In this document: one piece after another, positions 46,023-55,175 of the stretch | How positions within the stretch are numbered: position 1 is the first letter of the stretch | Layout of the letters: the number at the start of each line of letters is the position of its first letter | Source: Pseudomonadota bacterium | GTDB lineage: Bacteria > Pseudomonadota > Gammaproteobacteria > Burkholderiales > Burkholderiaceae_C | Length of the DNA stretch: 64,000 bases | NCBI GenBank assembly: GCA_020161065.1 | Contig: JAIUPH010000017.1 | Coordinates: 62,001 to 126,000, forward strand | Direction of reading: 5' to 3' | The notes under the pieces: generated by a model | Told to the model about the DNA's origin: nothing | Seen by the model: only the letters and a program-made list of their open reading frames with translations | Database searches by the model: none | Program-made: the position numbers and the translations under genes

Positions 46023-46847
46023 CTAGAGAAACTGCACGAGCCGGTCGATCACCGCGTCGCGCTCGGGCTCGTTGAAGATCTCGTGCGCCAGCCCCGGCCA
46101 GACCTGCTGCTGCAGCACCGCCGCCGGCGCCGCGGCGGCGAAAGCGGCGCTGCCGGCGGGCGCCACGCAGCGGTCGGCGCCGGCCCACATCAGCAGCGTG
46201 GGCGTGCGCCAGAACGGCGCCAGCGTGCGCACCCGTTCGCCGCCGTCGACGATGAAGCGCACCAGCCGCGCGCAGATGCGGTCGTGCACCAGCGGGTCTT
46301 GCCGGTAGGCCTGCACGACCGCCGGGTCGCGCGAGATCCACGCCGGCTGCAGCCCGTTGCCCAGCAGAACGCCGGGCGCCAGCCGGCTCATCAGCGCCAG
46401 CAAGGCCTTTTGCCCGCCGCCGAGGCCGGCGTCCAGCGCCGGGCTGGACAGCACCAGCCGGTCCACCCGCTCCGGCGGCCGCGCCCAGGCGGCCGGCCGC
46501 GCGACCAGGTTCTCGGCGACGAAGCGCGCCGCCACCAGGCCGCCCATGCTGTGGCCCAGCAGCACCAGCGGGGCTTGCCGGGGCCAGGCGTCGATGGCCT
46601 GCGCGAGGTCGTCGCACAGGCTGTCGGCTTGCGGGACGCAGCCGCGCCGCTCGGGGCTTTGGCCGTGGCCGCGCTGGTCGTAGGCGGCCACCGCGTGGCC
46701 GGCGGCAACCAGCCGTTCCGCCAGCGCCGCGTAGCGGCCGCCGTGCTCGCCCAGGCCGTGGACGATCAGCACCTGCGACTTCGGCGCCGGGTGTGGCCAC
46801 AGCCGGTGGTGCAGGGTCAGGCCGTCGCGCGTGATGATGGGATTCAT
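46023..46847 (-). CDS. Alpha/beta hydrolase, monoacylglycerol lipase-like
   Basis: Serine hydrolase of 274 residues. Nucleophile elbow GHSMGGLVAA (Ser about 98), acid Asp in LLMWAGADRCV, His in GLAHEIFNEPE. VHGLGEHGGRYAALAERL and YDQRGHGQS are typical of lysophospholipase or monoacylglycerol lipase relatives. The M20 peptidase gene is 34 bases downstream on the same strand; divergent from the isomerase gene at 46880, with 32 bases between. Confidence 0.88.
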   Translation of the reverse strand: MNPIITRDGLTLHHRLWPHPAPKSQVLIVHGLGEHGGRYAALAERLVAAGHAVAAYDQRGHGQSPERRGCVPQADSLCDDLAQAIDAWPRQAPLVLLGHSMGGLVAARFVAENLVARPAAWARPPERVDRLVLSSPALDAGLGGGQKALLALMSRLAPGVLLGNGLQPAWISRDPAVVQAYRQDPLVHDRICARLVRFIVDGGERVRTLAPFWRTPTLLMWAGADRCVAPAGSAAFAAAAPAAVLQQQVWPGLAHEIFNEPERDAVIDRLVQFL

Positions 46848-46879
46848 CCCCGCATCATCGCCGCTGGCACACTGCGGGG

Positions 46880-47713
46880 ATGAGCGAATCCTTCTTCTCC
46901 CTGGAAGCGCGCGACGACGGCGTGGCGCTGCTGACGCTGAACCGCCCCGAGCGCATGAACACCATGACGCCGGCGTTCTTCCCCGCCTTGCGCGACGCGG
47001 TGCAGCGGCTCGACGCCGAGGGCCGCACGCGCGTGCTGCTGATCCAGTCCAGCGGCAAGCACTTCAGCGCCGGCATGGCGCTGGACGTCTTCGCCGGCGG
47101 CATGGCGATCCTCGACACCAGCAGCGCGCGCCGCCGCCTGGCCTTCCAGGACGGGCTGCGCCAGTTGATGCGCTGCTTCGACGTGCTGGAACAGGCGCGC
47201 TTCCCGGTCGTCGCCGCGATCCAGGGCGCCTGCGTCGGCGGCGCGCTGGACCTGGCGGCCGCCTGCGACATCCGCGTCTGCAGCGCCGACGCCTTCTTCA
47301 CCGTGCAGGAAATCCACATCGGCATGGCCGCCGACCTGGGCGTGCTGCAGCGCCTGCCCAAGATCGTGCCGCCCGGCGTGGCGCGCGAGATGGCCTACAC
47401 CGGCGACCGCCTGTGCGCCGATCGCGCACTGGCCGCCGGCCTGGTCAACGCCGTGCTGCCCGACGCCGCCGCGCTGCAGGCGCACGCGCTGGTGCTGGCG
47501 CAGAGCATCGCCGCCAAGTCGCCGCTGGCGGTGGCCGGCAGCAAGGCGGCGATCCACTACGCCGTCGACCACCCGACGGCCGACGCGCTGCAGCAGATGA
47601 CGCTGCTGCAAAGCGCCATCTTCGACATCGACGAGATGGCGCGCGCGATCGCGGCGTGGCAGGCGAAGTCGGCGGCCGAGTTCGACCCCCTGGCGCCCGT
47701 GGCGCCGGTTTGA
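46880..47713 (+). CDS. Dienoyl-CoA isomerase-like crotonase
   Basis: Enoyl-CoA hydratase/isomerase family protein of 277 residues. The three acidic residues of delta(3,5)-delta(2,4)-dienoyl-CoA isomerase can be matched: Asp in CVGGALDLAAACDIR, Glu in TVQEIHIGMAADLG and Asp three turns later in the same segment. This points to isomerisation of conjugated double bonds in unsaturated fatty acid breakdown. Oxyanion hole parts are SGKHFSAGMAL and GACVGG. The end LAPVAPV is duplicated beyond the stop (see 47693-47740). Confidence 0.85.
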   Translation: MSESFFSLEARDDGVALLTLNRPERMNTMTPAFFPALRDAVQRLDAEGRTRVLLIQSSGKHFSAGMALDVFAGGMAILDTSSARRRLAFQDGLRQLMRCFDVLEQARFPVVAAIQGACVGGALDLAAACDIRVCSADAFFTVQEIHIGMAADLGVLQRLPKIVPPGVAREMAYTGDRLCADRALAAGLVNAVLPDAAALQAHALVLAQSIAAKSPLAVAGSKAAIHYAVDHPTADALQQMTLLQSAIFDIDEMARAIAAWQAKSAAEFDPLAPVAPV

Positions 47714-47740
47714 AGGCCAGCGCCCGTGGCGCCCGTCTAA
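47693..47740 (+). repeat. 27-bp duplication of the isomerase gene end
   Basis: GCGCCCGTGGCGCCGGTTTG at 47693 recurs as GCGCCCGTGGCGCCCGTCTA at 47720, 27 bases apart. Both copies read APVAPV and a stop (TGA, then TAA) in the same frame. Confidence 0.88.
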
Positions 47741-47744
47741 CGAA

Positions 47745-48422
47745 TTACTTCCACGCAAACACCGGCTGCTCGAAATGCGCCACCCGCGTGTGGCGGCCGG
47801 CGATGCAGACCTCGCGGAACTGGTAGAGGAAGGCGGCGGTCGGCGCGGCGATCCAGCCGCTGCCGATCGGCATGCGCAGCACCGGGTGCGCGCTTTGCGG
47901 GATGCGGTTGAGGATCGGCGCGTCGTCGCGCATCAGCTCGTCGAGTGCGATGCGGTGCACGCTGGCCACCTCCTGCGGGTTGGGCGTCAGCTCGGCGGCG
48001 GCGTCCGCCGCGGCCCAGAACACCAGCGGCGTGATGGCGTAGCCCGAGCGCGTGACGTAGTCGTCCAGCCGGCCCAGCAGCGCCGCCGGCGCCAGCGCCA
48101 GGCCCACCTCTTCGTGCAGCTCGCGCAGCGCGGCCTGCTCGGCGCTTTCGCCGGCGTCGATGCGGCCGCCCGGCAGCGCCCACTGGCCGGCGTGCTGGCG
48201 CAGCGCCGCGGCGCGCCGCGTCAGCAGCAGCGCCGGCCGCGTGCTCCACTGCGCCAGGCGCGGCAGGCCGTGGGCCTCGGCGCCGTGGCCTTCGTCGACC
48301 ACCACCAGCGCCACCGCGGCGCGGCGCAGCGCCGGCGCGGGCCGTGCAGGTTGGGCGGCCTGCGCCGGAAAGGCCGCCAGCCGCTGCTGCAGCTGCCGGC
48401 GCAGCGCTTGCTTGTCGGGCAT
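47745..48422 (-). CDS. Nudix hydrolase, CoA pyrophosphatase-like
   Basis: 225 residues with an intact Nudix box GGRIDAGESAEQAALRELHE followed by EVGL (about 100-123). The preceding QHAGQWALPGG and later FWAAADAAAELTPNPQEVA fit the NudL/CoA diphosphatase type, but the second CoA motif is not clear. It probably cleaves a nucleoside diphosphate-linked compound. Divergent from the sensor kinase, 72 bases apart. Confidence 0.85.
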   Translation of the reverse strand: MPDKQALRRQLQQRLAAFPAQAAQPARPAPALRRAAVALVVVDEGHGAEAHGLPRLAQWSTRPALLLTRRAAALRQHAGQWALPGGRIDAGESAEQAALRELHEEVGLALAPAALLGRLDDYVTRSGYAITPLVFWAAADAAAELTPNPQEVASVHRIALDELMRDDAPILNRIPQSAHPVLRMPIGSGWIAAPTAAFLYQFREVCIAGRHTRVAHFEQPVFAWK

Positions 48423-48494
48423 TGGTGACAGTCGGGGGGCGAAGCAAGGCCGCAGTGTAGGCAAGGCCGGCAGGCCTCTGTATCTTCGCAACCC

Positions 48495-49677
<1,183 letters not shown>

Positions 49678-49688
<11 letters not shown>

Positions 49689-49754
49689 GCGCCAGTTCAG
49701 CGCCAGTTCAGCGCCGGCTAAGCACCGGCTGATCGCCGGCTCAGCGCCGCCTAA
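49678..49754. repeat. Seven 11-bp tandem units between convergent genes
   Basis: Units of the type GCGCCGGCTGA begin at 49678, 49689, 49700, 49711, 49722, 49733 and 49744. Units 2 and 3 are identical (GCGCCAGTTCA); others end in CTGA, CTAA or CTCA. They contain the stop of the sensor kinase and reach the stop of metW (49751-49753). The 11-bp period places stop triplets in every frame. Confidence 0.9.
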
Positions 49755-50332
49755 CGCTCGAAGCGGAACACCGCGACGCTGGCGCGCAGGTTGGGCCAGC
49801 GGCGCACGACGCGGCCGTCCTGCAGGCCGAAGCTGTCGGTCACCTTCAGGCCGTTCTTGCGCGCCAGCACCTCGAAGTCGGCCAGCGTGCCGACGCGGAT
49901 GTTGGGCGTGTCGTACCACTCGTAGGGCAGCGCCTTGGTCACCGGCATGCGGCCCGACAGCACGCGCAGCCGGTTGGGCCAGTGCGCGAAGTTGGGGAAG
50001 CTGACGATGCCGATGCGCCCGACGCGCGCCGTCTCGCGCAGCATGTGCTCGGTGTTGCGCAGGTGCTGCAAGGTGTCGAGCTGCAGCACCACGTCGAAGC
50101 TGGCGTCGTCGAAGAGGGCCAGCCCTTCCTCCAGGTTGAGCTGGATGACGCTGACGCCGCGCTGCACGCAGGCATGCACGTCGGCGTCGGCGATCTCGAT
50201 GCCGTAGCCGCTGCAGCCGCGGTGCTGCTGCAGGTGGGCCAGCACCTCGCCGTCGCCGCAGCCGAGGTCGAGCACGCGCGAGCCCGGCGGCACGAGGTCG
50301 GCGATGGCTTCCAGGTCCTTTCTTTCAGACAT
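49751..50332 (-). CDS. metW: MetW, methionine biosynthesis methyltransferase-like protein
   Basis: 193-residue SAM-dependent-methyltransferase-fold protein that partners MetX. Motif I is [16 protein letters not shown] (about 19-34); later [17 protein letters not shown] and [19 protein letters not shown] match MetW. The start overlaps the end of metX by 8 bases. Placed under the SAM-II riboswitch upstream of metX. Confidence 0.93.
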   Translation of the reverse strand: MSERKDLEAIADLVPPGSRVLDLGCGDGEVLAHLQQHRGCSGYGIEIADADVHACVQRGVSVIQLNLEEGLALFDDASFDVVLQLDTLQHLRNTEHMLRETARVGRIGIVSFPNFAHWPNRLRVLSGRMPVTKALPYEWYDTPNIRVGTLADFEVLARKNGLKVTDSFGLQDGRVVRRWPNLRASVAVFRFER

Positions 50333-51521
50333 CTTGGACCCCCAGGACGCCTGCGGCGTCGGCCCCCCGAGGGGGCGCGTCCGGCTTGGGGCGGCCCGGC
50401 GCCGGACCGGCCACCTTCTCGAAGTAGGCCCGCATCACGCGGTGGTAGCGCTCGTCGTCCAGCAGGAAGGCGTCGTGGCCGTGCGGCGCGGCGATCTCGG
50501 CGTAGCTGACGTCGATGCGGTTGTCGACCAGCGCCTTGACGATCTCGCGGCTGCGCGCTGGCGCGAAGCGCCAGTCGGTGGTGAAGCTGACCAGCAGGAA
50601 CTGGTGCTCGCGCGCCACCGCGCAGGCGCGCGCGAGGTCGCCGCCGTGCTCGCGCGCGGGGTCGAAGTAGTCCAGCGCGCGCGTGATCAGCAAGTAGGTG
50701 TTGGCGTCGAAGTACTCGCTGAACTTGTCGCCCTGGTGGCGCAGGTAGCTCTCGATCTGGAACTCGATCTCCTGCGTGCTGTAGCCCAGCTCGGCGGCGC
50801 GCAGCTCCCTGCCGAACTTCGCCTCCATCGCGTCGTCCGACAGGTAGGTGATGTGGCCGATCATGCGCGCCACGCGCAGGCCGCGGCGCGGCAGCACGCC
50901 GTGCTCGTAGAAGTGGCCGCCGTGGAAATCGGGGTCGGTGATGATGGCGCGCCGCGCCACCTCGTTGAAGGCGATGTTCTGCGCCGACAGGTTGGGCGCC
51001 GTCGCCACCGCGATGCAGTGGCGCACGCGCGCGGGGTGGCGCAGCGTCCAGGCCAGCGCCTGCATGCCGCCCAGGCTGCCGCCCAGCACGGCGGCCAACT
51101 GGTCGATGCCCAGCCGCTGCACCAGCCGGGCCTGCGCGTCGACCCAGTCTTCCACGGTCACGACGGGGAAGTCGGCGCCCCAGGGGCGGCCGCTGGCGCC
51201 GTTGAGGTGCATCGGCCCGGTGCTGCCGAAGCACGAGCCGGGGTTGTTGACGCCGATGACGAAGAAGCGCTCGGTGTCCAGCGGCTTGCCCGGGCCGACG
51301 AGGTTGTCCCACCAGCCGGCGTGGCCCTGCTCGTCCAGCCCCGCCACGTGGTGGCTGGCGTTGAGCGCGTGGCACACCAGCACCGCGTTGCTGCGCTCGG
51401 CGTTGAGCGTGCCGTAGGTTTCGTAGGCCAGCGAGTAGGCCGGCAGCACGGCACCGCTCTTCAGCGGCAGCGGCTCGCTGAACGACATGAACTGCGCTTG
51501 AACCCGACCCAGACTCGCCAT
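50325..51521 (-). CDS. metX: Homoserine O-acyltransferase
   Basis: First step of methionine synthesis from homoserine (acetyl or succinyl donor; in this order MetX is often a succinyltransferase). 398 residues from ATG 51521. Nucleophile in [14 protein letters not shown] (Ser about 165), acid Asp in [11 protein letters not shown], His in [10 protein letters not shown]. The last 25 residues ([19 protein letters not shown]) are an extension encoded by a GC-rich repeat-like sequence. Riboswitch and attenuator lie in the leader. Confidence 0.94.
   Translation of the reverse strand: MASLGRVQAQFMSFSEPLPLKSGAVLPAYSLAYETYGTLNAERSNAVLVCHALNASHHVAGLDEQGHAGWWDNLVGPGKPLDTERFFVIGVNNPGSCFGSTGPMHLNGASGRPWGADFPVVTVEDWVDAQARLVQRLGIDQLAAVLGGSLGGMQALAWTLRHPARVRHCIAVATAPNLSAQNIAFNEVARRAIITDPDFHGGHFYEHGVLPRRGLRVARMIGHITYLSDDAMEAKFGRELRAAELGYSTQEIEFQIESYLRHQGDKFSEYFDANTYLLITRALDYFDPAREHGGDLARACAVAREHQFLLVSFTTDWRFAPARSREIVKALVDNRIDVSYAEIAAPHGHDAFLLDDERYHRVMRAYFEKVAGPAPGRPKPDAPPRGADAAGVLGVQDV
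50336..50400 (-). repeat. REP-like palindromic sequence forming the metX tail
   Basis: Contains GACGCC-TGC-GGCGTC (perfect 6-bp stem) and CCCCC-GA-GGGGG, the usual make-up of dispersed palindromic repeats in this order. It encodes the last 20 or so residues of MetX and ends at the metW start. Dispersed status is inferred. Confidence 0.5.
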
Positions 51522-51526
51522 CGATG

Positions 51527-51565
51527 AAAAAACCCGGCGCCGCGGCAAGAGGCGGCCACCGGGTT
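51527..51565 (-). terminator. Intrinsic terminator in the metX leader
   Basis: On the minus strand AACCCGG pairs with CCGGGTT (7-bp outer stem, continued inward with a bulge), followed by a T-run of six. It ends 5 bases before the metX ATG. Its loop has CCTCTT (51547-51552), complementary to AAGAGG (51572-51577) at the end of the riboswitch aptamer, giving a possible antiterminator. Confidence 0.85.
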
Positions 51566-51570
51566 CGGCG

Positions 51571-51622
51571 CCCTCTTTAGCGGCATTTGTTAAAGCGCCC
51601 GCAATTCGGACAAATCGGCGCT
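51571..51622 (-). promoter_or_regulatory. SAM-II riboswitch upstream of metX
   Basis: On the minus strand AGCGCC (51622-51617) pairs with GGCGCT (51599-51594) to form P1; the loop ATTTG (51615-51611) pairs with CAAAT (51589-51585), giving the pseudoknot. The conserved elements GATTT, CCGAATTGC, ACAAATG and GCTAAAGAGGG occur in the order of SAM-II (metA/metX type) aptamers. SAM binding would favour the terminator that follows. Known mainly from alphaproteobacteria. Confidence 0.92.
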
Positions 51623-51636
51623 GGAAGCTGCGCTGG

Positions 51637-51642
51637 AGTATA
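51637..51642 (-). promoter_or_regulatory. -10 element of metX
   Basis: TATACT on the minus strand, 15 bases before the riboswitch P1. Transcription would start near 51630, just ahead of the aptamer. No good -35 seen. Confidence 0.55.
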
Positions 51643-51781
51643 GCCAGCCCACCCGTTCGGGGGGCCGCCGGCGGCGCGGCAGCCCTACCGGCGCCGTTTA
51701 CTTACGTTTACATTCCCGCCCCATCCCTGTCTTTCCCGTGCGTGCTCGAGCGCCGCCGCGCCGTCACCACCCCGCGGCCTC

Positions 51782-53314
51782 GTGGCGACCTTCCTGCGCA
51801 CGGCCGTTCGCGATCTGGGCCGCGAACGGCGTCTTTCGATCACCGCCCAGCTCGTCTTGCTGCTGCTCGGCCACGTGCTGCTGTGGTCCTGGGTGGGCGT
51901 GTCGTCGCGCTCCAACTTCGATGTCCCCGGCGACATGGTCGAGGCCTACGCCTGGGGCCAGGGCTGGGCCTGGGGCTACTACAAGCACCCGCCGCTGTCG
52001 GCCTGGGTCACCGGGCTGTGGTTCGCGGTGGTGCCCGAGTCGCACCTCGGCTACTCGCTGCTGGCCGCCGTCAACGGCGCGGTCGGCCTGGCCGGGCTGG
52101 CGGTGCTGGCCCGGCGCTTCCTGCCGCCGCCCTGGGTGCTGCTGGCGGTGGCCGTGGCCTCGCTGGCGCCCGGCCTCACGACGCTGGCGATGCGCTTCAA
52201 CGCCAACGCCATCCTGGTCTCCACCTGGCCCTGGGCGACGGCGCTGTTCCTGCGCCTGATGGAGCGCGGCCGCCGGCGCGACGCGCTGCTGTGCGGGGCC
52301 GTCTGCGCGCTGGCGATGCTGGGCAAGTACTTCTCGGCGGTGCTGCTGTTTTCGCTGCTGGCCAGCGCGCTGTGGTGGCCGGCGTGGCGGCGGCGCCTGG
52401 CGGGCGGCCCGGTGCTGCTGGCCGTGGCGGTGTTCGCGCTGTGCCTGGCGCCGCATGCGCTGTGGCTGCTGGCGCAGACCGAGGGCCCGCTGCAGTACGC
52501 CCGCCAGGCCGGCGGCCATGGCGACGCCGGCGCGGCGCTGCTGCGCGCGCTGCACTTCGCGCTGGCGCAGATCGTCTTTCCGCTGCTCGCGCTGGTGGTG
52601 TTCCGCCTGGCGCTGACCGGGCCGCTGCGCCATCGCGCCTTCTTCGCGGCGATGAGCGCGCCGCTGCGGCCGCGCCACGAACTGCCCTGGCTGCTGGCGC
52701 TGCTGCCGGTGGCCACCACGATGGCCGTCACCGTGATCACCGGCGCGCGCACCGCCTGGGTCTGGGGCCTGGCCATCGCCGCCGGGCTGGCGCTGCTGGC
52801 GGCCTGCCGCGCGCGCGAAGCCGGCGCCGGGCTGGACCTGCGCCGGCTTTGGCGGGTGCTGCTCGCCGTCTGGCTGGCGGTGGCGCTGCTGGCGCCGCTG
52901 TGGTGGCAGGCGCGCGCGGCGCTGCGCTCGCCGGCGGTGACCGAGCCGCGCGAGGAGCTGGCGCAGGCCGTCGCCGACACCTGGCGCCGCGAGTTCGGCC
53001 GCGCGCTGCCCTGGGTCGGCGGCACGCGCGTGCTGGCCGCCTCGGTGGCCTTCTATGCCGCCGAGCATCCGGGTTATTGGAGCCTGTGGAACCGCAGCGT
53101 CGAGACGCCCTGGGTCGACGACGAGCGCCTGCAGGCCGAGGGCGGCGCCATCGTCTGCGAGCGCGACGACGCCGGCTGCGAGGCGCTGGCCGAGTCGTGG
53201 TCGGCCGACCGCCGCGTGCTGCGCGTGGCCAAGCAGGCGCGCGGCCACCGCTTCGACGCGCGCGACTACGTCGTCTACCTGGTGGCGCCCGGCGATGAGA
53301 CCGGCGAGCGATGA
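51782..53314 (+). CDS. GT39/ArnT-like membrane glycosyltransferase
   Basis: 510-residue polytopic protein from a GTG start, with about 10-12 membrane helices in the N-terminal 380 residues and a soluble tail. The first loop has FDVPGDMVEAYAWGQGWAWG then YYKHPPLSAW, the PMT/ArnT pattern with an acidic catalytic residue and HPP. ArnT-type enzymes move a sugar from an undecaprenyl carrier to lipid A. It overlaps the GT2 gene by 4 bases (ATGA). First gene of a three-gene unit with GT2 and a YdjC deacetylase. Confidence 0.82.
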   Translation: MATFLRTAVRDLGRERRLSITAQLVLLLLGHVLLWSWVGVSSRSNFDVPGDMVEAYAWGQGWAWGYYKHPPLSAWVTGLWFAVVPESHLGYSLLAAVNGAVGLAGLAVLARRFLPPPWVLLAVAVASLAPGLTTLAMRFNANAILVSTWPWATALFLRLMERGRRRDALLCGAVCALAMLGKYFSAVLLFSLLASALWWPAWRRRLAGGPVLLAVAVFALCLAPHALWLLAQTEGPLQYARQAGGHGDAGAALLRALHFALAQIVFPLLALVVFRLALTGPLRHRAFFAAMSAPLRPRHELPWLLALLPVATTMAVTVITGARTAWVWGLAIAAGLALLAACRAREAGAGLDLRRLWRVLLAVWLAVALLAPLWWQARAALRSPAVTEPREELAQAVADTWRREFGRALPWVGGTRVLAASVAFYAAEHPGYWSLWNRSVETPWVDDERLQAEGGAIVCERDDAGCEALAESWSADRRVLRVAKQARGHRFDARDYVVYLVAPGDETGER

Positions 53315-53326
53315 AACCGGCGAGCG
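53292..53326 (+). repeat. 16-bp duplication at the GT39-GT2 junction
   Basis: GCGATGAGACCGGCGA at 53292 and GCGATGAAACCGGCGA at 53308, followed by a third decayed copy from 53324. The second copy supplies the overlapping ATGA that ends GT39 and starts GT2. The 16-bp period is out of frame, so it created the current stop/start pair. Confidence 0.85.
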
Positions 53327-54339
53327 TTGAGGCCGCGGCCCGGCTCGACGCCCTCGCCGGCGAGGCCGAGGCGCGCCGCGCCGCGGCGCCGGCCATCAGC
53401 TGCGTGGTGCCGGCCTACAACGAGGCGGCCAACCTGGCGCTGCTGCTGCCGGCGCTGGCCGCGGCGCTGGACGCACTCGGGCCGCGCTGGGAAATCCTGG
53501 TCGTCGACGACGGCAGCCGCGACCACACCGCGCAGGTGCTGCAGCCCTGGCTGCAGCGGCCCGGCGTGCGCCACCTCGCGTTGTCGCGCAACTTCGGCAA
53601 GGAGGCGGCGCTGTCGGCCGGGCTGGAGCACGCCGCCGGCGACGTGGTGCTGCTGCTCGACGCCGACGGCCAGCACCCGCTGGCGCTGCTGCCGCGCCTG
53701 CTGGCCGGCTGGCGCGCCGGCGCCGACACCGTCTGCGCCGTGCGCGACAGCCGCGCCGACGAGACGGCCGCCAAGCGCCTGGGCACGCGGCTGTTCTACG
53801 GCATCGTCAACGCCGGCTCGCCGGTGCCGATTCCGCGCAACGCCGGCGACTTCCGGCTGATGGACCGCCGCGTGGTCGACGCCCTGCTGGCCCTGCCCGA
53901 GCGCAACCGCTTCCTCAAGGGCTTGTATGCCTGGGTCGGCTTTCGCACCGAGTTCATCGCCTACACGCCGGCGCCGCGGGCGCGCGGCAAGAGCCGCTTC
54001 TCGCTGTGGCGGCTGCTGGGGCTGGCGCTGACCGGGCTGACCGCCTTCTCCACGCTGCCGCTGCGCCTGTGGGGCGGGCTCGGCGCGTTGGTGGCGGCGG
54101 CCGCGCTGGGCTATGGTGGCCTGATCGTGGTCGACCATTTCCTCAACGGCAACCCGGTGCCCGGCTGGCCCACCGTGGTGGTGAGCCTGATGTTCTTCAG
54201 CGGCGTGCAGCTGCTGTCGATCGGCATCCTGGGCGAATACGTGGGCCGCATCTTCGACGAGGTGAAGCGCCGCCCGCTGTACCTGCTGCGCAGCAGCGCC
54301 GGGCGCGGGCGCATCGACGACGGGCCGCCCAACGAATGA
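53311..54339 (+). CDS. Polyprenyl-phosphate glycosyltransferase (GT2)
   Basis: 342 residues, ArnC/GtrB/DPM1 type. GT-A domain (about 28-235): ISCVVPAYNEAANL, ILVVDDGSRDHT, DADGQHPLALLP and ARGKSRFSLWRL; two C-terminal membrane helices (about 240-305) and a soluble end. Expected to attach a sugar, such as an N-acetylhexosamine, to undecaprenyl phosphate at the inner face of the membrane. Overlaps both neighbours by ATGA. Confidence 0.88.
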   Translation: MKPASVEAAARLDALAGEAEARRAAAPAISCVVPAYNEAANLALLLPALAAALDALGPRWEILVVDDGSRDHTAQVLQPWLQRPGVRHLALSRNFGKEAALSAGLEHAAGDVVLLLDADGQHPLALLPRLLAGWRAGADTVCAVRDSRADETAAKRLGTRLFYGIVNAGSPVPIPRNAGDFRLMDRRVVDALLALPERNRFLKGLYAWVGFRTEFIAYTPAPRARGKSRFSLWRLLGLALTGLTAFSTLPLRLWGGLGALVAAAALGYGGLIVVDHFLNGNPVPGWPTVVVSLMFFSGVQLLSIGILGEYVGRIFDEVKRRPLYLLRSSAGRGRIDDGPPNE

Positions 54340-55145
54340 CCCGCGTGCTGGCCTTGTGCGCCGACGACTTCGGCGCCGGCGCGGCGATCGACGAAGCCAT
54401 CGTCGCGCTGCTGCGCCAGGGCCGGCTGAGCGCGGTGTCCTGCATCGCCAACGGGCCGAGCTGGGCGAATGGCGCCGCGGCGCTGATGGCGCTGCCCGCG
54501 GTGCGGCAAGGCACCGTCAGCGTGGGCCTGCACTGGAACCTGAGCGAAGGCCGCCCGGCCAGCCCCGCGCTGGCGGCGCGCTGGCCGCAGCTGCCGGCGC
54601 TGCCGCGCCTGATCGCGATGGCGCATGCCGGACGGCTGCCGTTGGCCGCGCTGCAGGCCGAGCTGGACGCGCAGTGGCAGCAATTCGAGCGTCATGCCGG
54701 CCGGCTGCCCGCGCACCTGGACGGCCACCAGCACGTGCACCACCTGCCGGGCCTGCGCCGCCTGGTGCAGGCGCGCGCGCTGGCGCAGCCGGGCTTGCGC
54801 GTGCGCGACACCGGCCACGTGCGCGGCCCCGGCTTCGCCGTCAAGCGCGCGCTGATCGCCGCCACCGGCGGCCTCGCGCTCAGCCGCTGGCTGCAAGCGC
54901 AAGGCCGCGCCGCCAACCGCGAGCTGCTGGGCGTCTACGACTTCCGCGAGCGCGACTACCGCGGCCTGATGCGCGCCTGGCTGGCGCGGCTGCCGGCCAG
55001 CGGCGGCCTGGTCTTCTGCCACCCGGCGCTGGCGGAACGGCCCGGCGACGCCATCGCCGCCGCGCGCTGCCGCGAATGGGCCTACCTGTCCGGCCCGGCT
55101 TTCGCCGACGACCTGGCCGAGGCCGGCGTCCGTCTGGCCGGCTAG
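54336..55145 (+). CDS. YdjC/ChbG-family deacetylase (NaxD/LgmC-like role)
   Basis: 269-residue carbohydrate deacetylase. Metal and catalytic pattern: LCADDFGAG (Asp pair), LHWNLSEGRPAS with His, and HLDGHQHVHHLPGLRR (His cluster, about 128-143). Family members remove an acetyl group from amino sugars. NaxD of Francisella and LgmC of Bordetella are YdjC proteins that deacetylate undecaprenyl-linked N-acetyl-hexosamine before transfer to lipid A. The neighbours here fit that scheme. ATGA overlap with GT2. Confidence 0.85.
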   Translation: MTRVLALCADDFGAGAAIDEAIVALLRQGRLSAVSCIANGPSWANGAAALMALPAVRQGTVSVGLHWNLSEGRPASPALAARWPQLPALPRLIAMAHAGRLPLAALQAELDAQWQQFERHAGRLPAHLDGHQHVHHLPGLRRLVQARALAQPGLRVRDTGHVRGPGFAVKRALIAATGGLALSRWLQAQGRAANRELLGVYDFRERDYRGLMRAWLARLPASGGLVFCHPALAERPGDAIAAARCREWAYLSGPAFADDLAEAGVRLAG

Positions 55146-55175
55146 CATCCGCCCCCAACCGAGGAAGGCCCCACG

